A stretch of 64,000 bases of DNA. Source: Microvirga sp. KLBC 81 (lineage in GTDB: Bacteria; Pseudomonadota; Alphaproteobacteria; Rhizobiales; Beijerinckiaceae). Shown here one piece after another: positions 1-7,608 of the stretch (its first letter is position 1; the number at the start of each line of letters is the position of its first letter). A program made the translations under genes and the position numbers. The stretch spans positions 17,804 through 81,803 of the forward strand of contig NZ_QDAH01000018.1 in assembly GCF_003075415.1 (NCBI RefSeq), given 5' to 3'. Below the pieces are notes generated by a model. That model was given only the letters and a program-made list of their open reading frames with translations. It was not told the origin of the DNA and did no database searches.

Positions 1-1
1 C

Positions 2-1162
2 GTTCCGCGTGGGCGATCTCAGAGCTCCCTCGGCTCCGGCGTGATCGTCGATCCGGCAGGCCTCGTGATCACCAACAACCATGTCATCGAGAACATGAAC
101 GAGGTGAAGGTGGCGCTCGCCGATCGACGCGAGTTCGAGGCGGATATCGTTCTGCGCGACCCGCGGACGGACATCGCCGTGCTCAGGCTGAAGGGCGCCA
201 CAAATCTCCAGGCGGTCGAGCTGGGTGACTCGGAAGCCCTCCAGGTCGGCGATATCGTGCTCGCTATCGGCAATCCCTTTGGTGTCGGACAGACGGTGAC
301 CCAGGGCATCGTCTCCGCCCTGGCGCGCACGCAGGTCGGTATCTCCGATTATCAGTTCTTCATCCAGACCGATGCGGCCATCAATCCCGGCAATTCGGGC
401 GGTGCGCTCATCGACATGAATGGACGCGTCGTGGGCATCAACACGGCCATCTATTCCCGCTCCGGCGGCAGCATTGGCATCGGCTTTGCGGTGCCGTCCA
501 GCATGGTGCGGGTGGTGCTGAATTCCGCCAAGGGCGGCGCGCGGAACGTGGTGCGTCCGTGGCTCGGCGCGCGTCTCCAGCCGGTCGATGGGGATATCGC
601 CACTGGCCTTGGTCTGGAGCGTCCGACGGGCGTTCTCGTCACCTCCGTCTACGACAAGGGGCCCGCCGCTGAGGCTGGCCTCAAGCGGGGCGACGTCATC
701 CTCGCGGTCGACGGTCAGCCGGTCGATAACCCGGATTCCTTCGGCTACCGCTTCACCCTCAAGGGTACCCAGGGCCAGGCTCCTCTGACGGTGCTGCGTG
801 GTGGCAAGCAGAGCGCGCTTCAAGTCAGGCTCATGCCTCCGGTGGAAGTTCCGCCGCGTGATCCGGTGCGCGGCCGTACACGCACGCCTTTTGCCGGAGC
901 AACCATCGTCAACATGTCGCCCGCCGTCGCCGACGAGCTGCAAATCGATCTGGCGGATGAGGGAGTGGTTATTGCCGATCTCGACGAGCGGAGCGTTGCC
1001 GCCAGCATCGGTTTCGAGAAGGGGGACCTGATCGTCGCCATCAACGGCGAAAGGGTACCCTCCACGAAAGAGGCCGAGCGCCTGATCGACCGGGCGGGCG
1101 GCTATTGGGAGATCACCGTCAATCGCGGTGGCCGTGTCTTCACAACGGTACTCGGGCGATGA
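2..1162 (+). CDS. DegP/DegQ-type periplasmic serine protease (5' end outside window)
   Basis: Trypsin-like HtrA/Deg protease that degrades or refolds damaged envelope proteins. The reading frame is open to the left edge, so the signal peptide and N-terminus are missing; 386 residues are visible. The catalytic triad is seen as His in NNHVI, Asp in TDIAVLRL and Ser in GNSGGAL. Two PDZ domains follow: the first spans about nt 550-830, with GVLVTSVYDKGPAAEAGLKRGD; the second spans about nt 890-1140, with EGVVIADLDERSVAASIGF. Two PDZ domains fit the DegP/DegQ class rather than DegS. The stop overlaps the next start (ATGA), so it heads a translationally coupled run. Family assignment is firm; which Deg paralogue is not decidable here. 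Confidence 0.93.
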   Translation, partial: VPRGRSQSSLGSGVIVDPAGLVITNNHVIENMNEVKVALADRREFEADIVLRDPRTDIAVLRLKGATNLQAVELGDSEALQVGDIVLAIGNPFGVGQTVTQGIVSALARTQVGISDYQFFIQTDAAINPGNSGGALIDMNGRVVGINTAIYSRSGGSIGIGFAVPSSMVRVVLNSAKGGARNVVRPWLGARLQPVDGDIATGLGLERPTGVLVTSVYDKGPAAEAGLKRGDVILAVDGQPVDNPDSFGYRFTLKGTQGQAPLTVLRGGKQSALQVRLMPPVEVPPRDPVRGRTRTPFAGATIVNMSPAVADELQIDLADEGVVIADLDERSVAASIGFEKGDLIVAINGERVPSTKEAERLIDRAGGYWEITVNRGGRVFTTVLGR

Positions 1163-1605
1163 GCGGCTGGACCGTCTCGAACACGCTTTCCACGGGTGAG
1201 ATCGATACGGCTTACCGTTGGATCTCGACGGAGAGCTATTGGGCCAACGGTCTGCCGCGCGCGTTCTTCGAGCGCTCCGTGGCGAATTCCCTGTGCTTTG
1301 CCCTCCGCGATGCCGCCGGGGACTTGCGGGGCTTTGCCCGTGTCGTGACAGATCGGGCCACCTTTGCCTATCTCTGCGACGTCTTCGTTTGCGCCAGCAT
1401 ACGCGGGCAGGGGGCAGGGAAGGCGCTGGTGAGCGCTATCATGGAGCATCCGGAACTCCAGAACCTGCGCCGCTGGATGCTGGGAACGCGCGATGCCCAT
1501 GGTCTTTATGCCCGATACGGCTTTTCGCCCCTGGAAGATCCTGAAAGGCTGATGGCGCGGCTGGACCCGGACATCTATGCGCGCTTAAGCTCGCAAGGAT
1601 CATGA
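1159..1605 (+). CDS. GNAT family N-acetyltransferase
   Basis: Product of 148 residues with the acetyl-CoA binding signature of GNAT enzymes (VCASIRGQGAGKALVSAIM, the R/Q-x-x-G-x-G/A loop) and a C-terminal segment GTRDAHGLYARYGFSPL typical of the family. The ATG at 1159 overlaps the upstream protease stop by four bases, and the stop overlaps the rarA start by four. It is therefore the middle gene of a coupled protease-GNAT-rarA unit. A longer reading from 1105 would lie inside the protease gene and is rejected. The acetylated substrate cannot be told from sequence. Confidence 0.88.
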   Translation: MSGWTVSNTLSTGEIDTAYRWISTESYWANGLPRAFFERSVANSLCFALRDAAGDLRGFARVVTDRATFAYLCDVFVCASIRGQGAGKALVSAIMEHPELQNLRRWMLGTRDAHGLYARYGFSPLEDPERLMARLDPDIYARLSSQGS

Positions 1606-2924
1606 GCGACCTGTTTTCATCCGCCGGCCTCGATCAGAACGCACCCAGGCCCCTGGCCGATCGGATGCGCCCTCAGAAGCTGTCCGAGGTCGTGGGGCAG
1701 GACCACCTGGTCGGGCCAGACGGTATCCTGACCCGGCTCATCGCCTCGAAGTCTCTTGGCTCTCTGATCTTCTGGGGTCCGCCCGGCACCGGCAAGACCA
1801 CGGTCGCGCGACTACTGGCCCATGAGACCGACCTGCACTTCGACCAGATCTCGGCGATCTTCTCCGGCGTCGCCGATTTGAAAAAGGTGTTCGAAGCAGC
1901 ACGGCAGCGCCGCTTACTTGGCAAAGGCACGCTGCTGTTCGTCGACGAGATTCATCGCTTCAACCGTGCCCAGCTCGATGCCTTCCTGCCTGTGATGGAG
2001 GACGGCACAATCACGCTGGTGGGGGCAACGACAGAGAACCCATCCTTCGAACTGAATGCGGCGCTTCTCTCCCGCGCGCGCGTGCTTCTCTTCAAGTCGC
2101 TCGATGAAGAGGCGATTGAAAAGATCCTGACGCGAGCCGAGAAGATCACGGACAGGAAGCTGCCGCTCGATAAGGAGGCTCGCGCCTCACTCGTGCGCAT
2201 GGCCGATGGGGATGGCCGTGCCGTTCTGACGCTGGCCGAAGAGGTCTGGCGCTCGGCCAAGCCTGACGAGATATTCAATGCAGAGCAGTTGCAGGAGATC
2301 ATCCAGCGCCGCGCGCCGATTTACGACAAGGGGCAGGAGGGGCATTACAACCTCATCTCCGCGCTCCACAAAACCATTCGCGGCTCGGACCCGGATGCGG
2401 CACTCTATTACCTGGCGCGTATGCTCGATGCCGGTGAGGATCGGCTTTTCATCGCGCGCCGTCTCGTTCGCGCGGCGGTGGAGGATATCGGCCTTGCCGA
2501 TCCGCAGGCGCTCGTGATTGCAAATGCCGCGAAAGATGCCTTCGATTTTCTCGGCTCGCCCGAAGGCGACCTCGCGCTTGCGCAGGCTACTGTCTATCTT
2601 GCCATTGCGCCGAAATCGAACGCGCTCTACACGGCCTACAAGGCCGCAACAGGGGTGGCGAAGGAGCATGGCTCCCTCATGCCGCCGAAGACGATCCTCA
2701 ATGCGCCCACCAAGCTCATGAAGAAGATCGGTTATGGCGCAAGCTACCGCTATGACCATGACGAGCCGGATGCCTTCTCGGGTCAGGATTACTGGCCCGA
2801 GAAACTCGGACGTCAGCATTTCTACGAGCCCGTCGATCGCGGCTTCGAGCGCGAGGTGAAGAAGCGCCTCGACTGGTGGGAGAAACTTCGTCGTGAGCGA
2901 CGCGGCGAAGATGACCAGGACTAA
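1602..2924 (+). CDS. rarA: Replication-associated recombination protein A (RarA/MgsA AAA+ ATPase)
   Basis: AAA+ clamp-loader-like ATPase of 440 residues acting at stalled replication forks. It shows the N-terminal family signature PLADRMRPQKLSEVVGQ, Walker A GPPGTGKTT, Walker B DEIHRF, sensor-1 region GATTENPSF and the C-terminal RarA tetramerisation region with KAATGVAKEHGSLMPP. Length matches the family. It is translationally coupled to the GNAT gene (ATGA overlap) and followed four bases later by crcB. Annotation is firm; the coupling to a GNAT gene and a Deg protease appears positional rather than functional. Confidence 0.96.
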   Translation: MSDLFSSAGLDQNAPRPLADRMRPQKLSEVVGQDHLVGPDGILTRLIASKSLGSLIFWGPPGTGKTTVARLLAHETDLHFDQISAIFSGVADLKKVFEAARQRRLLGKGTLLFVDEIHRFNRAQLDAFLPVMEDGTITLVGATTENPSFELNAALLSRARVLLFKSLDEEAIEKILTRAEKITDRKLPLDKEARASLVRMADGDGRAVLTLAEEVWRSAKPDEIFNAEQLQEIIQRRAPIYDKGQEGHYNLISALHKTIRGSDPDAALYYLARMLDAGEDRLFIARRLVRAAVEDIGLADPQALVIANAAKDAFDFLGSPEGDLALAQATVYLAIAPKSNALYTAYKAATGVAKEHGSLMPPKTILNAPTKLMKKIGYGASYRYDHDEPDAFSGQDYWPEKLGRQHFYEPVDRGFEREVKKRLDWWEKLRRERRGEDDQD

Positions 2925-2927
2925 ATC

Positions 2928-3314
2928 ATGCAGGCCTATCTTCTCGTCTTTCTCGGTGCCGGCATCGGCGGCGCGCTTCGCCATGGGGTCAATCTCGGCT
3001 GCGCACGCTACTGCGGGACTGCCTTTCCCTATGGCACGCTGACGGTGAACGTGGTGGGGTCATTCCTCATGGGCGCTATCGCCGGCTGGCTGGCTTTCAA
3101 AGCAGGCGAGGGGTGGAGCCAGCATATGCGCCTCTTCCTCACGACTGGAATCCTTGGCGGTTTTACCACCTTCTCAGCTTTCTCCCTCGATGCGTTGCTG
3201 ATCTGGGAGCGGGGCGAGATGGGGCTGGCGCTCGGCTATGTGGCGGCGTCCGTCGTCCTGTCCATCGCAGGCCTCGCGGCTGGGCTGGCGCTCGTGCGGA
3301 CGCTTGCCGCTTGA
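2928..3314 (+). CDS. crcB: Fluoride ion exporter CrcB/Fluc
   Basis: Small four-helix membrane protein of 128 residues that forms dual-topology dimers exporting fluoride. Diagnostic motifs are GGALRHGVNL near the N-terminus, GTLTVNVVGSFLMG (the Asn of the pore and central Na+ site region) and TGILGGFTTFSAFSLD (the phenylalanine box). It starts directly after rarA within the same operon. No fluoride riboswitch could be placed upstream because rarA coding sequence runs up to the start. A single gene suggests a homodimer. Confidence 0.95.
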   Translation: MQAYLLVFLGAGIGGALRHGVNLGCARYCGTAFPYGTLTVNVVGSFLMGAIAGWLAFKAGEGWSQHMRLFLTTGILGGFTTFSAFSLDALLIWERGEMGLALGYVAASVVLSIAGLAAGLALVRTLAA

Positions 3315-3323
3315 GGCCCTCTC

Positions 3324-3854
3324 GTGAAGTGCATCGTCCTCACCGACATCAACGGCCTGCCGTCGCAGGAAACCTGCTTTCTGTCCGGTCTTGGCGGTTC
3401 GATTTCTGTCGAGAGGGTGGGGCTAGGGGAGCTTCTCGGCGTTCCTCTGCGCGGGGAGGAACTTTACCACCATCTGATCCTAGGCGGCTTCGATGCGGCA
3501 GCGGCCAAGGTGCTCGAACGCTTCGGAGATGCGGAGATCGGGTTGGGCTACAGCTCTGGAGGAGCAGTTCTCTGGAAAAGCGTTCTGCGCGGCCTTCGCC
3601 TGAACCGGCTTGTCTGCATCTCCTCCACGCGCTTGAGGGATGAAGACCCGCATGCGATGCCGATCCCGGCCCTTACGGTTTTTGGGGATCAGGATGCCTC
3701 CCGTCCGACACCATCCTGGGGTGAGGGGAGCCGCCTGGAGAGGCTTCTCCTCCCGGGAGCCGAACATGCCTTCTATGTGGAGAGGGATGCGAACTGGCTG
3801 ACGTGCCACGAGGTACTGCTGAGCTTTCTGCGCCCTTGCGATATTGAGGCTTAA
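3324..3854 (+). CDS. Small alpha/beta-hydrolase fold protein
   Basis: Product of 176 residues with a GTG start nine bases after crcB. The nucleophile elbow is GYSSGG, an acid lies in ALTVFGDQDAS, and the His is in PGAEHAFYVERD, giving a plausible Ser-Asp-His triad of the dienelactone-hydrolase/BAAT-like kind. It is shorter than most such hydrolases (about 220 residues) and lacks a lid. The substrate is unknown. Last gene of the 5' operon before the pseudouridine synthase. Confidence 0.75.
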   Translation: MKCIVLTDINGLPSQETCFLSGLGGSISVERVGLGELLGVPLRGEELYHHLILGGFDAAAAKVLERFGDAEIGLGYSSGGAVLWKSVLRGLRLNRLVCISSTRLRDEDPHAMPIPALTVFGDQDASRPTPSWGEGSRLERLLLPGAEHAFYVERDANWLTCHEVLLSFLRPCDIEA

Positions 3855-3914
3855 ACTCCTCAACAGGCTCAACCTCGATTGCCGCAAAGGCGGCGCTCTG
3901 ATACCCACAACCTC

Positions 3915-5180
3915 ATGAAGAAAAGCAGTTCAGGACAGAATGGGGCCCGTGGCGGGCGGTCTGGCGCGCGGCAGGGCTTCCGCTCCCGCGAGGACAAGCC
4001 GGCGCGCAAAGGGCCTCCCAAGAGCCCTCCGACGAAGCAGCCTAGCGCAAAGTCTGCGGCCAAGAGCCGTTCCGAGGCGCCTCACCGTGAGAGACCGGCG
4101 TCCAAGGCACCTGCGCACCCCGCGGGTGAGGCCCCACATAAGCCTACGCGGGCTCAGGCCAAGGCCGCCGCCCAGGAGGTGCTGGCGACGGGCGTGCAGA
4201 CGCTCGTAGTCGAGCCCGATGAGGCGGATATGCGTGTCGACCGCTTCCTGGTCGCCCGCTTTCCGCAGCTCGCCTTCACCCATATCCAGCGCATCGTCCG
4301 CAAGGGCGAGCTGCGCGTCGACGGCAAGCGTGCGCAGCCCAATGACCGGCTCACCGCTGGCCAGAAGGTTCGCATTCCGCCGCTGAAGCTCGATCAGCCG
4401 CGCCCGGTGTCTCGCAATGCGGCCAAGGACCAGACAGACCGCGAGTTCCTGAAGTCCGTCACGCTCTACGAGGACAAGGACGTTCTCATCATCAACAAGC
4501 CGATGGGCTTGGCCGTGCAGGGCGGCTCGGGCACCACGCGCCACGTGGATGGCCTGCTCGAATGCATGCGCGATGAGGAAGGCCAGAAGCCGCGCCTTGT
4601 GCATCGTCTCGACAAGGACACGGCAGGCTGTCTTGTCATCGCCAAGACGCGCTTTGCCGCGTCCACGATGGCGAAGTCCTTCCGCTCGCGCACCACGCGC
4701 AAGATCTATTGGGCGCTGGTCGCCGGCGTGCCACGTGTCCGTCAAGGCCGTGTCTCGACCTATCTCGCCAAGGAAGGCGAGGAGGGTGATGCGCGCATGA
4801 AGGTAGCGCGTCACGGCGACGAGGGAGCAAGCCATGCGCTCACCTATTACGCCGTCATCGATACGGCGGCGCAGAAGCTCTCCTGGCTGTCGCTGAAGCC
4901 AGTCACCGGACGCACGCACCAGCTGCGCGCGCACACGGCCCATATCGGCCATCCCATCGTCGGCGATCCGAAGTATTTCGATATCGAGAACTGGGAGCTC
5001 CCGGGTGGCATTCAGAACAAGCTGCATCTGCTCGCACGGCGCATCGTGATTGCGCATCCGCGAACCGGAAAGCCCATCGACGTGACGGCTCCGCTGCCGC
5101 CTCACATGCAGCAGAGCTTCAACCTTCTCGGGTTCGATACGAGCCAGTACGATCCCATCGTCGAGGCTCCTGAGGAGTAA
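3915..5180 (+). CDS. RluA/RluC family 23S rRNA pseudouridine synthase
   Basis: Isomerises uridine to pseudouridine in rRNA. From ATG 3915 the product is 421 residues. The first 90 or so are Lys/Arg/Ser/Pro-rich and probably disordered. An S4 RNA-binding domain follows (about 100-160, MRVDRFLVARFPQLAFTHIQ). The RluA catalytic domain carries RLVHRLDKDTAG with the catalytic Asp, and the motif LKPVTGRTHQLRAH. A TTG at 3879 would add 12 residues without a better ribosome site, so ATG was chosen. RluC (sites 955/2504/2580) is the best guess; RluD is possible. Confidence 0.92.
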   Translation: MKKSSSGQNGARGGRSGARQGFRSREDKPARKGPPKSPPTKQPSAKSAAKSRSEAPHRERPASKAPAHPAGEAPHKPTRAQAKAAAQEVLATGVQTLVVEPDEADMRVDRFLVARFPQLAFTHIQRIVRKGELRVDGKRAQPNDRLTAGQKVRIPPLKLDQPRPVSRNAAKDQTDREFLKSVTLYEDKDVLIINKPMGLAVQGGSGTTRHVDGLLECMRDEEGQKPRLVHRLDKDTAGCLVIAKTRFAASTMAKSFRSRTTRKIYWALVAGVPRVRQGRVSTYLAKEGEEGDARMKVARHGDEGASHALTYYAVIDTAAQKLSWLSLKPVTGRTHQLRAHTAHIGHPIVGDPKYFDIENWELPGGIQNKLHLLARRIVIAHPRTGKPIDVTAPLPPHMQQSFNLLGFDTSQYDPIVEAPEE

Positions 5181-5296
5181 TCCGGTCTTTCTTCTTTCGA
5201 TGACCTTTTTGTCGCACTTTTGCCGTGGGCGAAGCGCACCATTCCTTGCCTCGGTCACCCCATTGGATGACCGGAACATTGGCAAGGAGGGGATCG

Positions 5297-5758
5297 ATGG
5301 AACACAAAGATCTCGACTATCTCCGTAGTGTAGCCGACATTCAGCCAAAGCCTTTGACCCGGCAGGAACGGCTGGATCGTTGGATCGGCCTTCTCGAGCG
5401 TGATCCGACACGGCGTCTGAACTCCCTTGGCGAAATCGAATACAAGCCTCCGGCAGAACGGGCTCTGGTTCGGGAAGACAACTCTCCCCTGACCATCGCC
5501 TATGAGGATCCGATCCTGCGGGCGGATGGGCTTGAGAGCGACAAGCTCGGCGATGCCATGCGGTATTTCGGACTCTCCGATGGTCAGGCGCATTACGCCT
5601 TGTGCTCATGCCTGAGTGGACAGGTGGCGGAATCCGGTACCTTCGCACGACGCTTACGCAACGTCACAGGCGACGTGGCTTGGCAACAGGCCATCGGAGC
5701 CTGGGCTTTGGCCGGTTTGGCGGTTGGCTTGCCGGCCATCGTCTACCTGCTGAGCTGA
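5297..5758 (+). CDS. Hypothetical protein with C-terminal membrane anchor
   Basis: No family recognised. The 153-residue product starts at ATG 5297 preceded by a strong ribosome site (AAGGAGG, 5284-5290). The first 130 residues are soluble and charged, with a HYALCSCLSGQ stretch of two cysteines. The last 20 residues are one hydrophobic helix (AIGAWALAGLAVGLPAIVYLL) reaching the C-terminus, as in tail-anchored proteins. Stands alone between the rRNA modification gene and a GNAT gene. Confidence 0.7.
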   Translation: MEHKDLDYLRSVADIQPKPLTRQERLDRWIGLLERDPTRRLNSLGEIEYKPPAERALVREDNSPLTIAYEDPILRADGLESDKLGDAMRYFGLSDGQAHYALCSCLSGQVAESGTFARRLRNVTGDVAWQQAIGAWALAGLAVGLPAIVYLLS

Positions 5759-5888
5759 GCGAAAAGGCCGATTTGCTCCCACGACCGGGGGACAGCGTAC
5801 TTTTCCCCGGTCGGTGATGTTTGACTGTGGCCGCATGTTCGACAATGAATGGCGAAGCTTAGCTTTAAGAGCACAAGGCCCTTCGACC

Positions 5889-6476
5889 ATGCTCCACATC
5901 GAGCCTATAACCCTCTCGACCGACCGGCTTGTCCTCCGTCCCTTGAGCTTCGACGACGTTCCGGCGCTCGGCCAAGCCGCCAGCGATGGGGCCTTGTGGG
6001 AGAAGAGGACGACCACGGTGCCGCGGCCGGAAGGCTTCGAGGAGTATGTGCGCAAGGCGCTTGATTTGCAGGCTGCGGGCCTCGCGCTGCCTTTCGCGAC
6101 AGTGGTGAAGGACGGCGATCGGGTCGTGGGCTCGACCCGCTTCATGAATATCGATGCCGCCAATCATCGGGTCGAGATCGGCACGACCTGGATCGCCGGA
6201 TCCTGGCAGCGCACCTTCGTCAACACGCACGCGAAGTATCTCATGCTCCGACATGCTTTCGAGGACCTGGGCTGTATCGCGGTGGAGATCCGCACCCACT
6301 CGCAAAACGATCAGTCGCGAGCCGCCATCGAACGCCTCGGAGCCAAGCTCGACGGCATCCTGCGCCGTCACATGATCATGCCTGACGGGCATATTCGGGA
6401 TACTGCCGTCTACAGCATCATCCAGGAGGAATGGCCCGAGGTGAAGGCTTGCCTGGAGCAGAGGCTGGCTGACTAA
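5889..6476 (+). CDS. RimJ/RimL-type GNAT acetyltransferase
   Basis: Product of 195 residues with the N-terminal signature LSTDRLVLRPLSFDDV of the RimJ/RimL (acetyltransf_3) group, and later EIGTTWIAGSWQRTFVNTHAKYLML and NDQSRAAIERLGAKLDG, the acetyl-CoA loop and helix of this subgroup. ATG 5889 places the beta-strand signature at the usual distance from the N-terminus; the in-frame ATG at 5814 would add 25 unrelated residues. No strong ribosome site is seen, so the start is uncertain. Substrate unknown (protein N-terminus, antibiotic or small amine). Confidence 0.82.
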   Translation: MLHIEPITLSTDRLVLRPLSFDDVPALGQAASDGALWEKRTTTVPRPEGFEEYVRKALDLQAAGLALPFATVVKDGDRVVGSTRFMNIDAANHRVEIGTTWIAGSWQRTFVNTHAKYLMLRHAFEDLGCIAVEIRTHSQNDQSRAAIERLGAKLDGILRRHMIMPDGHIRDTAVYSIIQEEWPEVKACLEQRLAD

Positions 6477-6501
6477 GGCGCTCTAATTCAACTGTCCTAA
6501 G

Positions 6502-6607
6502 CCTCATCCTGAGGAGGACCGTCAGGTCCGTCTCGAAGGGCGAGGCGTCTCCAGTGCTCTCTGGATCATCCTTCGAGACGCGAGCAGGCTCGCTCCTCAG
6601 GATGAGG
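6502..6607. repeat. Palindromic dispersed repeat family 1, copy 1
   Basis: About 106 bp bounded by inverted arms CCTCATCCTGAGGAG and CTCCTCAGGATGAGG. A nested inverted pair CGTCTCGAAGG / CCTTCGAGACG lies inside, with CCAGTGCTCTCTGG at the tip, so the element can fold into one long cruciform. It sits in the convergent gap between a GNAT gene and a HAD gene. Further copies are at 16134-16235 and 20717-20821. Likely a REP/BIME-like non-autonomous element and possibly a bidirectional terminator. Confidence 0.92.
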
Positions 6608-6618
6608 GGGTAGACACC

Positions 6619-7095
6619 CTAAGCCATCGGCAGAAAGCCATGCTCGCGTAGCTGACGGATCGAGCTGGCTGCGTTCTTATGGTGGATGAAAATGCCGCCG
6701 ACACCTTCCCAAAGATGGCGGTATTTGTCCCTGTCGTCGACGAGAGCATCGCCATGCTGGCAATATTCGCGCTTCAGCGCTGCCGTGGTGGTGATGACTT
6801 CCACGCCCGGAAAATGCCGCTCGGCCCAGCGGCGCTTCTGCGGCTCGGCCCAGTTGCCCCGGGGCAGGCCGGTTAAGATCACCGGGTTGAGGTGGCAGAC
6901 CGCCTCGAACAGATCCATAGCATCGGGGAGCAGATCGAGCGTGTTGAAGAAATCCTCCGTCACGGCTAGCTCCGCCCAGAAGCGCTTGAGGCCGAGCCGC
7001 CGTTCGTATTCGTCGGGAGGCATCCCGAAAACTCGGGTCGCTCCTTTGTCGAAATCCGCGAGAACGCCGTCGCAATCGAGGAAGACGGTGGGCAT
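6619..7095 (-). CDS. HAD-family phosphatase, 5'(3')-deoxyribonucleotidase-like
   Basis: Product of 158 residues starting at the ATG at 7095, preceded on the minus strand by AGGAGG nine bases upstream. HAD motif I is FLDCDGVLADFDKG, motif II is PVILTGLP and motif III/IV is DALVDDRDKYR, matching NT5C-type nucleotidases and related small C1-cap enzymes. It ends close to repeat copy 1. An unbroken reading to 7248 exists upstream but has no ribosome site. Substrate is inferred from family only. Confidence 0.82.
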   Translation of the reverse strand: MPTVFLDCDGVLADFDKGATRVFGMPPDEYERRLGLKRFWAELAVTEDFFNTLDLLPDAMDLFEAVCHLNPVILTGLPRGNWAEPQKRRWAERHFPGVEVITTTAALKREYCQHGDALVDDRDKYRHLWEGVGGIFIHHKNAASSIRQLREHGFLPMA

Positions 7096-7220
7096 GGATG
7101 ACAACCTCCTGCTCATCGAAACAGGAGGGGCGTTCGGTTGTTCCTCAAGCGTAGCTGTTTTCGGAACGCGCATCGCGGCGTAACGTTGTCCCCGGGAGTG
7201 TGAATCGAAGGAGTTGAAGC

Positions 7221-7496
7221 ATGGGCAGCGCCGTTCGCGACAACGCAACCGGTCACCGTTTCGAGCTCGAGCGCAACGGGCATCTTGCTTTTGCGAATTA
7301 TGAGCGCCGTGGCGCGTCCCTCGTCATCCGGCATGTCGAGGCCGCTCTCCCACTGCGTGGCACCGGGGCTGCCGGCGAGCTGATGCAGGGTGTTGCGGAG
7401 ATCGCTCGTGCCGAGGGGAGGAAGATCACGCCTCTCTGCGGCTACGCTTATGCCTGGCTGCGCCGGCACAAGGAATATCGGGATCTGCTGAACTGA
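7221..7496 (+). CDS. YjdJ-type small N-acetyltransferase
   Basis: A 91-residue minimal GNAT-like protein of the Gcn5-related acetyltransferase-2 type (PF14542-like), with VIRHVEAALPLRGTGAAGEL, the acetyl-CoA loop, and ITPLCGYAYAWLRRHKEY, whose Cys/Tyr region is characteristic. The start has GAAGGAG seven bases upstream. It is divergent from the HAD gene, sharing a 125-bp promoter region. The biological role of this family is not established. Confidence 0.87.
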   Translation: MGSAVRDNATGHRFELERNGHLAFANYERRGASLVIRHVEAALPLRGTGAAGELMQGVAEIARAEGRKITPLCGYAYAWLRRHKEYRDLLN

Positions 7497-7608
7497 TTTG
7501 TTGCCCTCTTCATTCCGGGTGTGCCTTTTCGCCGTACTGCGGACTGCGTCAAAAACGACTACAGGTCGGACTTCGTCGATAAGAAATGAAGTCCACAAGG
7601 GGGCGTCC

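Noticed and set aside
3930..5648. Long minus-strand open frame of more than 500 codons opposite the pseudouridine synthase gene
   Set aside because: It is antisense to a gene with clear RluA motifs, is Arg-rich in the way reverse frames of high-GC genes are, and has no recognisable domain.
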